DNA from: Flavobacterium beibuense
Lineage (GTDB): Bacteria > Bacteroidota > Bacteroidia > Flavobacteriales > Flavobacteriaceae
Length of the DNA: 64,000 bases
Reading direction: 5' to 3'
NCBI RefSeq assembly: GCF_004151245.1
Contig: NZ_JUIW01000012.1
Span: 1 to 64,000, forward strand
Part shown: positions 35,832 through 43,955 of the stretch, one piece after another
Layout of the letters: each line of letters begins with the position of its first letter
Numbering within the stretch: the stretch's first letter is position 1
Position numbers and translations under genes: made by a program
Notes under the pieces: model-generated
Databases searched by the model: none
Seen by the model: only the letters and a program-made list of their open reading frames with translations
What the model was told of the DNA's origin: nothing

Positions 35832-36869
35832 TTAATTAATATCAAATCTTATGCCAAGTGATAAATTGTTTTGATCAACATCATTATTAGCAAAAATTGG
35901 CTGCAAATCATACTTTGCATAAAGACTTACCTGTCCGTAACCTACATAAGCACTTAGTCCATAAGTAGTATCGCTAACATTGTATTCTCCTCTTAACCTG
36001 TCTTTTACCTGATGTCCGTTAGCATCTTCATATTTAAGAATCTGCTTTTCTTTAACATTTACCCCTACATAGCCACCTATACCTATCTTGAAGCTATCAT
36101 ATATAGGATAATAGGTATGAACGTCGCCAACTTTCTTCTTTGTAAAATCAAACTCCAGGTGTACGGGTATAACAAGATTTACATATCTAAGGCGTGCTAC
36201 GTCAATGTTTAGCCCGCTATCTGCAAGTACAGTTTTATCTCCGTTTGTTACAAAAATCTTATCGTCATCCGGTCTTAGGTTATTGTACTGTAACGAAAGT
36301 CCGTACTTGGCATGTAAAAGATTATTATTTTTTAATAAACGGCTGTTAAAAACAATACCCCATTCATAGAAATCTGATCTCCATTTAAAGTTATCATTGT
36401 CCATTTTGCCGTCTACAATCATACGGTTTACACCTAAAGCAAACAGAAACTGAGAAGTGGTTCTCCTGAAGTCAATGCTATGAATGGTATCGTTCTTACA
36501 ATCAGAATTTTTACCCTTATTATAATAAACATATAAGGCACCATCTCCTCCATCTATATTACCGTCTACCTTGTCCTGAACAAGCTTATCAAGCTTTTCT
36601 TTTTCCACCGCCACACGGGTTTCTATATTATTTGCTCGCTTTTCAGCAAGCTCAATTTTTCTCTTATCTGCCTCCTCTTTTGTTATCTCATTCTTTTCTA
36701 AGAGTATATTTACAGCTTCTACTTCAATTTTAAGAGAGTCTTTCTCCTCTTTAGAAATATCTTCAATACTGGTAGATATCTCTCTCACCCTGCGCTCAAA
36801 TATCTGCGCATTTAATTTGGTGGCCATAAGGCATAGTAATGCCATTACATAAAAAGTAATTGTTTTCAT
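35832..36869 (-). CDS. Outer-membrane beta-barrel protein with N-terminal coiled coil
   Basis: A 345-residue protein with a signal peptide (about 1-21, ending LNAQ). Residues about 25-100 are strongly helical and charged (ISKEEKDSLKIEVEAVNILLEKNEITKEEADKRKIELAEKRANNIETRV), forming a probable periplasmic coiled coil. The rest shows alternating aromatic/hydrophobic strands ending in LSLGIRFDIN, typical of porin-like outer-membrane barrels. It is third in an operon with a sigma factor and an anti-sigma-like protein, so it may be a target or sensor of that system. Confidence 0.8.
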   Translation of the reverse strand: MKTITFYVMALLCLMATKLNAQIFERRVREISTSIEDISKEEKDSLKIEVEAVNILLEKNEITKEEADKRKIELAEKRANNIETRVAVEKEKLDKLVQDKVDGNIDGGDGALYVYYNKGKNSDCKNDTIHSIDFRRTTSQFLFALGVNRMIVDGKMDNDNFKWRSDFYEWGIVFNSRLLKNNNLLHAKYGLSLQYNNLRPDDDKIFVTNGDKTVLADSGLNIDVARLRYVNLVIPVHLEFDFTKKKVGDVHTYYPIYDSFKIGIGGYVGVNVKEKQILKYEDANGHQVKDRLRGEYNVSDTTYGLSAYVGYGQVSLYAKYDLQPIFANNDVDQNNLSLGIRFDIN

Positions 36870-36901
36870 GTTTAAATTATTTTAGTATTGGTGTTATGAT
36901 T

Positions 36902-37591
36902 TTATTCTCTGTTCCTGTTTACAACAGTAGTTTTTACAACATTGTAGTTTTTAGTTACTGTTTGCCATACTTTACTCCTAAAGTTGTTATCAAGCTCGCC
37001 TTCAACTTCCGAAAGTAGAGAGTTTGCACTAACTTTTACTTTAGTTTGCTGAGAGGAACTTATGTTGTTCATAGTTTCGGCTAAAAGTACTTCTGCTTCC
37101 TGATCCGGACTCAGGTTTTCAGTAAGTATTTCTGTCTTAACTACACCAACAACGGCAATTGTAGTATTTTGAGGAGCTACTGTGTTTATTACAGGCTCTT
37201 GTTTTTTTGCATTTGTTTTCTTTTTTACAGTCGTTTTTTCTATACTCGCTACCGCAGTATTGCTAATTTCGTTAGCATCTTCAAACTCCCTTACCTGTGC
37301 ATTTGTTACATTTGATTCTTTAAGGTTCTCTTTTTGTTCCGGGGCAGTAACAACTGTATTAGTACTATTATTAATTATCTCTTCTGTTTTTTGCTGATTT
37401 AAAAAGAACGTCCCTGCAAGGATAAAACCCAAAAAGCCTGCTGCCACATACATCCATCTGTATTTTGGTGTTTTCTTTTTCTCAGCAACCGAAAGCATGG
37501 CATCCAGCCTGTCCCACGCCATTTCCCCTGGCTGAATTGTTCTTTTATTCAGCTTTTCCTTTATCTCTTTTTCCCACTTATTCGGTTCCAT
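36902..37591 (-). CDS. Single-pass anti-sigma-like membrane protein
   Basis: A ~229-residue protein with a cytoplasmic N-terminus of about 45 residues (MEPNKWEKEIKEKLNKRTIQPGEMAWDRL), one transmembrane helix (about 48-63) and an extracytoplasmic tail. The tail is rich in Thr, Val, Lys and Asn. Topology, size and position directly after an ECF sigma gene suggest an anti-sigma factor, but no zinc-binding HxxxCxxC motif is visible, so this is inference. The ATG at 37591 is chosen; an upstream-extended frame overlaps the sigma gene. It overlaps the sigma stop by 14 nt. Confidence 0.7.
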   Translation of the reverse strand: MEPNKWEKEIKEKLNKRTIQPGEMAWDRLDAMLSVAEKKKTPKYRWMYVAAGFLGFILAGTFFLNQQKTEEIINNSTNTVVTAPEQKENLKESNVTNAQVREFEDANEISNTAVASIEKTTVKKKTNAKKQEPVINTVAPQNTTIAVVGVVKTEILTENLSPDQEAEVLLAETMNNISSSQQTKVKVSANSLLSEVEGELDNNFRSKVWQTVTKNYNVVKTTVVNRNRE

Positions 37592-38138
37592 TTGAATAAT
37601 TTTTTTGTTTGTTAATCTTCTCCTGAAGCATCTTTCTTGCATGCGATAGCTGCGATTTGGAAGTACCTTCATTAATCCCCAGCATTTTTGCTATTTCCTG
37701 ATGCTTGTAGCCTTCTATCACATAAAGGTTAAAAACCATTTTATATCCTTCAGGTAAAGCATCAATCATGCATTGTATATCATCTGCCGAGAGCTGGCTC
37801 TCTATAGTATCTGCCGTACTTTCAACATAATACTCATCTTCAAGGAAACTTATTTTTTTCTGTACTCTTAAATAAGAAATACATTCGTTTACCATTATCC
37901 TTCTTATCCATCCTTCAAAACTTCCTTTATGCTCAAAGCTTTTAAGATTGGTAAAAACCTTCATAAAAGCCGTTATCATAACATCTTCGGCCTGCTGCAG
38001 GTCTTTTATATATTGCCTGCACACCCCCAGCATTTTAGGCGAATACTTAGAATATATCTTATGCTGGGCATGCCTGTTGTTTTGCACTGCCTGCATGATA
38101 ATTTCCTTTTCTTCCTGATGTAAGGCAATTACTTTCAA
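37578..38138 (-). CDS. ECF-type RNA polymerase sigma factor
   Basis: A 186-residue sigma-70 family protein. Region 2 (about 20-90) includes HKIYSKYSPKMLGVCRQYIKDLQQAEDVMITAFMKVFTNL and a WIRRIMVNECISYLR segment. Region 4 (about 125-180) contains LPEGYKMVFNLYVIEGYKHQEIAKMLGINEGTSKSQLSHARKML, the -35-binding helix-turn-helix. It directs RNA polymerase to a specific regulon that cannot be read here. The start at 38138 is a TTG; an ATG 14 codons later is the alternative. It leads the operon with the anti-sigma-like and barrel genes. Confidence 0.9.
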   Translation of the reverse strand: MKVIALHQEEKEIIMQAVQNNRHAQHKIYSKYSPKMLGVCRQYIKDLQQAEDVMITAFMKVFTNLKSFEHKGSFEGWIRRIMVNECISYLRVQKKISFLEDEYYVESTADTIESQLSADDIQCMIDALPEGYKMVFNLYVIEGYKHQEIAKMLGINEGTSKSQLSHARKMLQEKINKQKNYSNGTE

Positions 38139-38287
38139 AGCTCTGGTTATTTGGTTGTTTATTTAGGTGTGGTTGTTATTTAACCGACTTCTATCAACAT
38201 AGACGAGAAGCGTTGCAAAATAGTTGCATGAAGGTAGAAAAATTTTTAATTTATTTTTCAATAACCTGAAAAACAATGCATTAAAAA

Positions 38288-39265
38288 TTATATTTTTCTT
38301 TCAATAACGTAGTTAACCATTAAGGTAAGTGCATCTTTGTAAGGAGATGAAGGATAATCTGAAAGCAGCATTAGGGCTTCTTGTTGAAATTCTGCCATTC
38401 TTTGCTCTGCATAATCAAGGCCTTTATGCTCTTTTACAAAAGCGATAACCTGCTTTACACGCTTTTTATCCTTATTATGGTTTTTAATGGAGTTTATAAG
38501 CCACTTTTTCTCTTCCTTAGAACAGGTATTAAGAACATATATAAGCGGTAAAGTCATTTTCTGTTCCTTAATATCTATACCTGTAGGCTTACCAATGGCA
38601 TCTTCGGTATAATCAAAAAGGTCATCCTTAATCTGGAAAGCCATACCTATCAGCTCTCCAAATTTTCTCATTTTTTCTACGTGCTCACTCTCAGGATCTA
38701 CAGAACATGCCCCAAGCGAACAGCAGGCTGCAATAAGAGTAGCCGTTTTTTGACGGATGATTTCATAATATATCTCTTCGGTAATATCAAGCCTTCGTGC
38801 CTTTTCAATTTGAAGCAGCTCACCTTCACTCATTTCGCGAACAGCTACCGAAATTATCCTTAGCAAATCAAAATCGCCATTATCTATTGACAATAGTAAA
38901 CCTTTAGACAGCAGGTAATCGCCTACAAGAACCGCTATCTTATTTTTCCATAAAGCATTAATAGAGAAAAAGCCACGGCGTTTGTTACTATCGTCCACAA
39001 CATCATCATGAACCAGCGTCGCCGTATGGATAAGTTCAATTACCGAAGCCCCCCTGTATGTCCTTTCGTTTACAGTACCGTCGCTAATCATTTTAGCCGT
39101 AAGAAAAACAAACATAGGTCGCATTTGTTTACCCTTACGGTTAACTATATAATATGTTATCCTGTTAAGCAGGGCAACTTTAGAAGACATGGATTCATGA
39201 AACTTTTTCTCAAAAAGTTCCATTTCCTTTAATATGGGTTGCTTTATCTGTTCGGTGATTTTCAT
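38288..39265 (-). CDS. Polyprenyl diphosphate synthase (octaprenyl type)
   Basis: A 325-residue trans-isoprenyl diphosphate synthase that elongates allylic diphosphates with isopentenyl diphosphate, probably for the menaquinone side chain. The first aspartate-rich motif DDVVD lies at 87-91 (HDDVVDDSNKRRG) and the second DDLFD at 214-218. GKQMRPMFVFLTA near the start is also typical. Chain length cannot be assigned with confidence. The gene stands alone behind a promoter lying almost on its start codon. Confidence 0.92.
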   Translation of the reverse strand: MKITEQIKQPILKEMELFEKKFHESMSSKVALLNRITYYIVNRKGKQMRPMFVFLTAKMISDGTVNERTYRGASVIELIHTATLVHDDVVDDSNKRRGFFSINALWKNKIAVLVGDYLLSKGLLLSIDNGDFDLLRIISVAVREMSEGELLQIEKARRLDITEEIYYEIIRQKTATLIAACCSLGACSVDPESEHVEKMRKFGELIGMAFQIKDDLFDYTEDAIGKPTGIDIKEQKMTLPLIYVLNTCSKEEKKWLINSIKNHNKDKKRVKQVIAFVKEHKGLDYAEQRMAEFQQEALMLLSDYPSSPYKDALTLMVNYVIERKI

Positions 39266-39272
39266 CGCACAT

Positions 39273-39303
39273 CAAAAGTAAACAAAACACCATTAACACC
39301 CAA
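39273..39303 (-). promoter_or_regulatory. Promoter of the polyprenyl synthase gene
   Basis: Minus-strand TACTTTTG at 39273-39280 and TTG at 39301-39303, with 20 bp between. Only 7 nt separate the -7 element from the ATG, so the transcript is leaderless or nearly so. Confidence 0.65.
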
Positions 39304-39341
39304 CAACATAATTGCAACTTTAATAATTTATAAGACAATTA

Positions 39342-39373
39342 AAAACAAAAAGCCACAGTTTACACTGCGGCTT
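39342..39373 (-). terminator. Terminator overlapping the rlmN stop codon
   Basis: AAGCC-CAGT pairs with ACTG-GGCTT around a four-base loop with one internal mismatch (39350-39373), followed on the minus strand by a T-rich tract. The stem includes the rlmN stop codon. Confidence 0.75.
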
Positions 39374-40412
39374 CATTCTTATTTGCCAGCTGCCCACAGG
39401 CAGCATCTATATCTTTACCACGGCTTCGCCTTACTTTTACTACAATGTTGCTTTTTTCCAATGCGGCAATATAATCATCTATTGCCTGTTGTGGTGCCTG
39501 CTGAAATTCACCATCATCAATAGGATTATATTCAATAAGGTTTACTTTGCACGGCACATACTTACAAAACTTAACCAGTGCGTCTATGTCACGTTTGGAA
39601 TCGTTTATACCTTTCCAAACCACATATTCATAAGTTACACGGCTTTTTGTTTTGCTGTACCAGTATTCCAGCGACTCTCTTAACTCCTTTAAAGGGAAAT
39701 TTTCACTGAAAGGCATGATTTTGCTCCTCACCTCATCTACCGCAGAGTGCAGCGATACGGCAAGTTTAAACCTTACCTCATCATCGGCAAGCTTTTTTAT
39801 CATTTTAGGAATACCCGAAGTAGAAACTGTAATTCGTTTTGGCGACATCCCCAAACCTTCAGGGGAGGTAATTTTATCAATAGCCTTAATAACGTTATTA
39901 TAGTTCATTAAAGGCTCGCCCATACCCATAAATACAATATTAGACAAAGGCCTGTCATGATACAGCCGGCTCTCGTTATCAATAGCCGCAACCTGATCAT
40001 AAATCTCATCGGGGTTAAGGTTACGCATGCGCTTAAGCCTCGCAGTAGCACAAAAGTTACAGTCCAGGCTACAACCCACCTGACTGGATACACAGGCAGT
40101 AGTCCTGGTTTCGGTAGGTATAAGTACTGACTCTACCACTAAGCCATCGTGAAGGCGAACGGCATTTTTAACGGTACCGTCACTACTCTTCTGCATTTGA
40201 TCTACACGAATATGATTAATTACAAAGTTATCCTCCAGCATTTGCCTTGTAGCCTTAGCCACATTGGTCATATCATCAAAACTGTGTGCGCGTTTACTCC
40301 ACAGCCATTCATATACCTGATTGCCGCGAAATGCCTTATCTCCATTGGCTACAAAAAAATCACGTAACTGTTCTTTTGTAAGCGCCCTTATATCTTTCTT
40401 TTGCGTTTGCAT
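39360..40412 (-). CDS. rlmN: Dual-specificity RNA methyltransferase RlmN
   Basis: RlmN is a radical-SAM enzyme that methylates C2 of A2503 in 23S rRNA and A37 in some tRNAs. The 4Fe-4S ligands are the CxxxCxxC cysteines 114, 118 and 121 (QVGCSLDCNFCATA). The conserved catalytic cysteine lies near the C-terminus at about 339 (AACGQL). Other signatures are FRGNQVYEWLW, VFMGMGEPLMNY and KLAVSLHSA. Length 350 is typical. Confidence 0.96.
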   Translation of the reverse strand: MQTQKKDIRALTKEQLRDFFVANGDKAFRGNQVYEWLWSKRAHSFDDMTNVAKATRQMLEDNFVINHIRVDQMQKSSDGTVKNAVRLHDGLVVESVLIPTETRTTACVSSQVGCSLDCNFCATARLKRMRNLNPDEIYDQVAAIDNESRLYHDRPLSNIVFMGMGEPLMNYNNVIKAIDKITSPEGLGMSPKRITVSTSGIPKMIKKLADDEVRFKLAVSLHSAVDEVRSKIMPFSENFPLKELRESLEYWYSKTKSRVTYEYVVWKGINDSKRDIDALVKFCKYVPCKVNLIEYNPIDDGEFQQAPQQAIDDYIAALEKSNIVVKVRRSRGKDIDAACGQLANKNEAAV

Positions 40413-40416
40413 GGCG

Positions 40417-40424
40417 CAAAGTTA
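40417..40424 (-). promoter_or_regulatory. -7 element directly before rlmN
   Basis: Minus-strand TAACTTTG matches TAnnTTTG and is separated from the rlmN ATG by only 4 nt. If used, transcription would begin at or next to the start codon. Confidence 0.55.
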
Positions 40425-40444
40425 GCAAGTATTAATTAAAAAAA

Positions 40445-40470
40445 TTAGCCCTTAACGAATTAAGGGCTAA
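40445..40470 (-). terminator. Terminator of the exported protease gene
   Basis: A perfect 11-bp stem TTAGCCCTTAA/TTAAGGGCTAA with a four-base loop follows the protease stop. The minus strand continues with six or more T residues. Confidence 0.9.
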
Positions 40471-40498
40471 AAACTTATTTTTTATAATACAATCTGTA

Positions 40499-42163
40499 TT
40501 ATTCTTTCACGATTTTACGTGTAAGGGTTTTGTTTGCAGCAGCATCTGTTAGCCTTAAAATATAAACACCGTTAGCTTTTGCCGTCATGTCTATTGTATT
40601 GTTAGCACTATCAATTTTTCCTGACTGAACCGCCTGACCTAATACATTGTAAACCTCATATTGAAGAGCAGAAGCATCGTCAGTTAATGAAACCGTAAAC
40701 AAACCGTTTGAAGGGTTAGGGTAAACTTTAATTTCATTTACAGGACTCACAACGTCAGACACCCCAAGCAACGGAGAATAATAATCCAGTGTAGTCGATG
40801 ATGTATTGTTAGGGTCTAACCAGTCTCTTAGCCTGTTTGAAGAAGATGAACCTGTACTCCATGATTTATTAAACCTACCGTAATAATCACCAAAACCATT
40901 ACCATTAGTACTGTTACCATTGTTAGCACATTCAGAATTACCTCCAAGAAGCTGACCTCTTATTCTTCCGTTGTTGTCAAATAAAGGAGAACCTGATGAA
41001 CCTCCCTCAGTAACACCTTTTTCCCAACTTACTACTTCCCATGTATCTATATTACCCATATCACCTGCATTAATTGTAGTCGAAACAGGTGACCCGGTAT
41101 CAAGAGATACTTTCATTATATCTCCGGAAGGATGGTGTATACCAAAAGATTTTGTTGGAGTTGTAGTACTTCTGTCCCATCCGGCAAAAACCAAATCCCA
41201 GGAAGAATCAATAGGCCCTGTTATTTGTACCAAACAAAAATCACTCCCTGCACGGTGTGCTTTTAACTGAGCACCACTTACTGTATGATAGTCAATATTA
41301 TTTAAACTGTTTGAAGTCGTTGCACAAGAAGTTGTAGTGCTTATCCAGTTAAAACGGAAAGACCACTGACTAGGATTAACTGTTCCAAACTCATTCTCAT
41401 AACAGTGGTTAGCTGTTAAAAAATAAGGTGTACCATCGTTATTAACATTATTTACAAGCGCTCCTGTACATAAACCACCTCCAATAATAATTTTAGCAAC
41501 AGACTTTTTATTAATGTCCTTAAGGTCATCTATGCCACTACCCATAGTGCAGTTAACATCATAATGACAGTTACCAGAATCATTCAGCTCATTTGTTCCT
41601 TTTAAGATATCATCAGCTGTTCTGTATCCGTGTATAAGTTTGTAAAACTCAAGTTTACCTTCATTTTTATGAGCTGCAGGCTCATAATACTCTACCCAAA
41701 CATCTTCTCCGTTAACTAACCATGTCCCTAAAACCCTTTCAGGGTTATTTTGCTTAGCATCATAAGCACCCAGCACATCTTTTCTGTCGTTACTATACAG
41801 ATAAAGAGAAGCTCCTTCCGGCATATAAAAATCACTAAACAGGAAATTCATGGTTTTAGCACCTTCAGAATAAAAACGTATTCTCCATATACGATCACCG
41901 TTTTCAAGTGTTTGCCAGTGCCCACTGTTTGCAAGGTTATAGTCTACTACAAACTCATAGCCAAACCTGTAAGGGATATCCATTCTTCCCTGATTCCTTA
42001 AATCTTCCTGCTCAATTTTAGCAAGATCAAAAGAAGGCATAACTATAGGCGCAACGCCGTCAAGATTGTCAAACTCCCAGCCTTTTGGAGTAGCATCATT
42101 GCTTAACTGAGCATTCCCTATAGCAAATACACTGATAAGCAATAAAGTAAAAAAATTTTTCAT
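40499..42163 (-). CDS. Secreted trypsin-like serine protease, T9SS type A cargo
   Basis: A 554-residue exported protease. It has a signal peptide (about 1-18), a propeptide-like region, then a trypsin-like domain with catalytic His253 (LTANHCYEN), likely Asp308 (GSDFCLVQI) and Ser390 (EGGSSGSPLF). This resembles lysyl endopeptidases (S1 family). The last ~75 residues (VYPNPSNGLFTVSL...VYNVLGQ...GVYILRL) are a T9SS type A sorting domain. It should leave the cell through the same system that GldB and the plug protein serve. It is a monocistronic gene. Confidence 0.92.
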   Translation of the reverse strand: MKNFFTLLLISVFAIGNAQLSNDATPKGWEFDNLDGVAPIVMPSFDLAKIEQEDLRNQGRMDIPYRFGYEFVVDYNLANSGHWQTLENGDRIWRIRFYSEGAKTMNFLFSDFYMPEGASLYLYSNDRKDVLGAYDAKQNNPERVLGTWLVNGEDVWVEYYEPAAHKNEGKLEFYKLIHGYRTADDILKGTNELNDSGNCHYDVNCTMGSGIDDLKDINKKSVAKIIIGGGLCTGALVNNVNNDGTPYFLTANHCYENEFGTVNPSQWSFRFNWISTTTSCATTSNSLNNIDYHTVSGAQLKAHRAGSDFCLVQITGPIDSSWDLVFAGWDRSTTTPTKSFGIHHPSGDIMKVSLDTGSPVSTTINAGDMGNIDTWEVVSWEKGVTEGGSSGSPLFDNNGRIRGQLLGGNSECANNGNSTNGNGFGDYYGRFNKSWSTGSSSSNRLRDWLDPNNTSSTTLDYYSPLLGVSDVVSPVNEIKVYPNPSNGLFTVSLTDDASALQYEVYNVLGQAVQSGKIDSANNTIDMTAKANGVYILRLTDAAANKTLTRKIVKE

Positions 42164-42232
42164 AATTAATTTTTGCAGTTTTAAGGCGCTAAAAATACTC
42201 TTTAAATATTATTTATTTAACGAAAAAAATAA

Positions 42233-42248
42233 TTTTAACGCGTTAAAA
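42233..42248. promoter_or_regulatory. 16-bp perfect palindrome in a divergent intergenic region
   Basis: TTTTAACGCGTTAAAA is self-complementary with no spacer. It lies between the protease (minus) and O-methyltransferase (plus) genes, where a dimeric regulator could bind. No regulator is identified. Confidence 0.35.
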
Positions 42249-42307
42249 CAACACATTTACCGCTTAACCCAATATATACTTCACAAAAAAACCTACTGTT
42301 TTTTCCT

Positions 42308-42315
42308 TATTTTTG
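42308..42315 (+). promoter_or_regulatory. -7 element for the O-methyltransferase gene
   Basis: TATTTTTG matches TAnnTTTG and lies 21 nt before the ATG at 42337. No clear -33 TTG is seen. Confidence 0.5.
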
Positions 42316-42336
42316 CATTATCCAAAAAACAATACT

Positions 42337-42978
42337 ATGCATTTTATATCAGAAGAACTGGAGGATTATGCTGCTTTTCATAGTGAAAATGAGCCCGAAC
42401 TTTTAAAAGCCCTTAACAGGGAAACCCACCAAAAGATATTACAGCCAAGAATGCTTAGTGGGCATTTTCAGGGCAGGGTTTTAAGTCTTCTGTCAAAACT
42501 GGTAAATCCTAAAAACATATTAGAGATAGGCACATATACCGGCTATGCAACATTATGCCTTGCTGAAGGACTAAAGAAAGACGGAGAGCTTGATACTATT
42601 GATGTAAATGAGGAACTTGTGGATTTTCAAAGAAAATACTTCGATCTTTCTGATTATAAAAACCAGATCCATCAACACTTAGGGAGTGCGCTTGACATAA
42701 TACCTCAACTTAATAAAAAGTTTGACCTTGTATTTATAGATGCCGATAAGGAAAACTACATTAATTACTTTAATATGATAGTACCCATGATGAATAAGGG
42801 GGGTATCATTCTTTCTGACAACGTGCTATGGAGTGGTAAGGTATTAGAACCAGTTAAACCTAACGATAAAAGCACTAAAGTACTATTGGAATATAATAAG
42901 ATTCTTAAAGATGACCCAAGGATAGAGACCGTGTTATTACCTATCAGAGATGGGCTCACTGTTAGTAGGGTTATCTAA
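42337..42978 (+). CDS. Class I SAM-dependent O-methyltransferase
   Basis: A 213-residue methyltransferase_3 family enzyme, resembling catechol/caffeoyl-CoA O-methyltransferases. SAM motif I is ILEIGTYTGYATLCLAEGL. DTIDVNEE, FDLVFIDADKENY (with metal-binding aspartates) and GGIILSDNVLWSGKV follow in the usual order. No signal peptide; the substrate is unknown. The ATG at 42337 is preferred over a TTG extension at 42313, which would overlap the -7 element. Its 3' end overlaps the convergent PAP2 gene by 42 bp. Confidence 0.92.
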   Translation: MHFISEELEDYAAFHSENEPELLKALNRETHQKILQPRMLSGHFQGRVLSLLSKLVNPKNILEIGTYTGYATLCLAEGLKKDGELDTIDVNEELVDFQRKYFDLSDYKNQIHQHLGSALDIIPQLNKKFDLVFIDADKENYINYFNMIVPMMNKGGIILSDNVLWSGKVLEPVKPNDKSTKVLLEYNKILKDDPRIETVLLPIRDGLTVSRVI

Positions 42979-43551
42979 ATTTTCCTTTTGCTCAGGAAAC
43001 AATTTATCCCTTAAATAACGGTAAAGCAATAGCATTAACGAGGCCGTGAATATACCCCATACAAAACCGGAAAGTATATCCCCCGGATAATGAAGGGCTA
43101 AATATATCCTGCTGTAAGCAAATATAAGTGGCCATAAAAATATAAAGCCCATATATTTAAGATAAGGCCTTAATACATGATACAAAAAGAAGGCACATGC
43201 CATTGAGTTTGATGCATGACCCGAGAAAAAGCTATAGGAAGCACTGTACTTAAAACCTCTTACATACCCTGCTATTTCAGGATTATTTAGCGGACGAAGC
43301 CTTTGAACCGTATTTTTAAACAGATTAGTCGTCTGATCGGTAAGTGTTATTAAAAGAGATATAAGTATAATGACTAAAAGAGCATGTCTCCATCCTAACC
43401 TTTTGAAGGCAAGATACAGGATAAGTGCAAAAACAGGTATCCAGTTGAATTGTTTTGTAATAAAGAGCCAGAAACCATCGAAAGTTTCTGTACCAAGCGA
43501 ATTCAAATAAACTAAGAGGTTCTTATCCTGTTCAAGGAGCCAGTCAAGCAT
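42937..43551 (-). CDS. PAP2-family membrane phosphatase
   Basis: A 204-residue polytopic enzyme with the three PAP2 phosphatase motifs: Lys79 with Arg-Pro (KNTVQRLRP), the FFSGH motif (109-112) and SRIYLALHYPGD (Ser147-Arg148, His154, Asp158). Such enzymes dephosphorylate lipid phosphates in the membrane; undecaprenyl diphosphate recycling for peptidoglycan synthesis is one plausible role here. It starts directly after tatA, and its C-terminal codons overlap the O-methyltransferase gene on the other strand. Confidence 0.9.
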   Translation of the reverse strand: MLDWLLEQDKNLLVYLNSLGTETFDGFWLFITKQFNWIPVFALILYLAFKRLGWRHALLVIILISLLITLTDQTTNLFKNTVQRLRPLNNPEIAGYVRGFKYSASYSFFSGHASNSMACAFFLYHVLRPYLKYMGFIFLWPLIFAYSRIYLALHYPGDILSGFVWGIFTASLMLLLYRYLRDKLFPEQKENLDNPTNSEPISDR

Positions 43552-43863
43552 TTATCGTATACGTTTTATAGGCCCGGAGGCATCTTCTATATCTTCTTTA
43601 ACTTTATTTATTTCCTGATTGATATCAGTTGTAATATTACCACCGGTCCTGTTTACGTCAGAACCTAAATCGGTAAATGTTCTTTTTATATCATTCATGT
43701 CGGCACTTTTATTAATCTCCGACTTAATTTCGTTGGTGGCGTTTTTAAGCTGTTTCATTCCCTTACCTAAAGTACGTGCTATTTCGGGTATTCTGTCAGA
43801 CCCAAACAGCATAAGTACTACCATTATGATAAAGAAAAGCTCTCCTCCTCCTATTCCAAACAT
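43552..43863 (-). CDS. tatA: Twin-arginine translocase TatA/TatE family subunit
   Basis: A 103-residue TatA-type protein. It has one N-terminal transmembrane helix with the hallmark LFG near residues 19-21, the amphipathic helix SDRIPEIARTLGKGMKQLKNATNEIKSEI, and a polar tail. TatA oligomers form the protein-conducting part of the Tat system for folded proteins in the inner membrane. No tatC lies nearby. It precedes the PAP2 gene with no gap and shares its promoter. Confidence 0.9.
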   Translation of the reverse strand: MFGIGGGELFFIIMVVLMLFGSDRIPEIARTLGKGMKQLKNATNEIKSEINKSADMNDIKRTFTDLGSDVNRTGGNITTDINQEINKVKEDIEDASGPIKRIR

Positions 43864-43882
43864 AACTTCAGATTTTATATTA

Positions 43883-43890
43883 CAAATGTA
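43883..43890 (-). promoter_or_regulatory. -7 element of the tatA-PAP2 operon
   Basis: Minus-strand TACATTTG matches TAnnTTTG and lies 19 nt upstream of the tatA ATG. Confidence 0.55.
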
Positions 43891-43955
43891 GTTATATTTA
43901 CGTTGTTTGCTCTGCTAAAGATGTTTAATTATCTTTTTTTAGCCGATTTTAACTA

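Noticed and set aside
37591..37672. N-terminal extension of the anti-sigma-like protein
   Set aside because: The extension lies within the sigma-factor gene and reads as a basic out-of-frame translation; the ATG at 37591 gives a sensible N-terminus.
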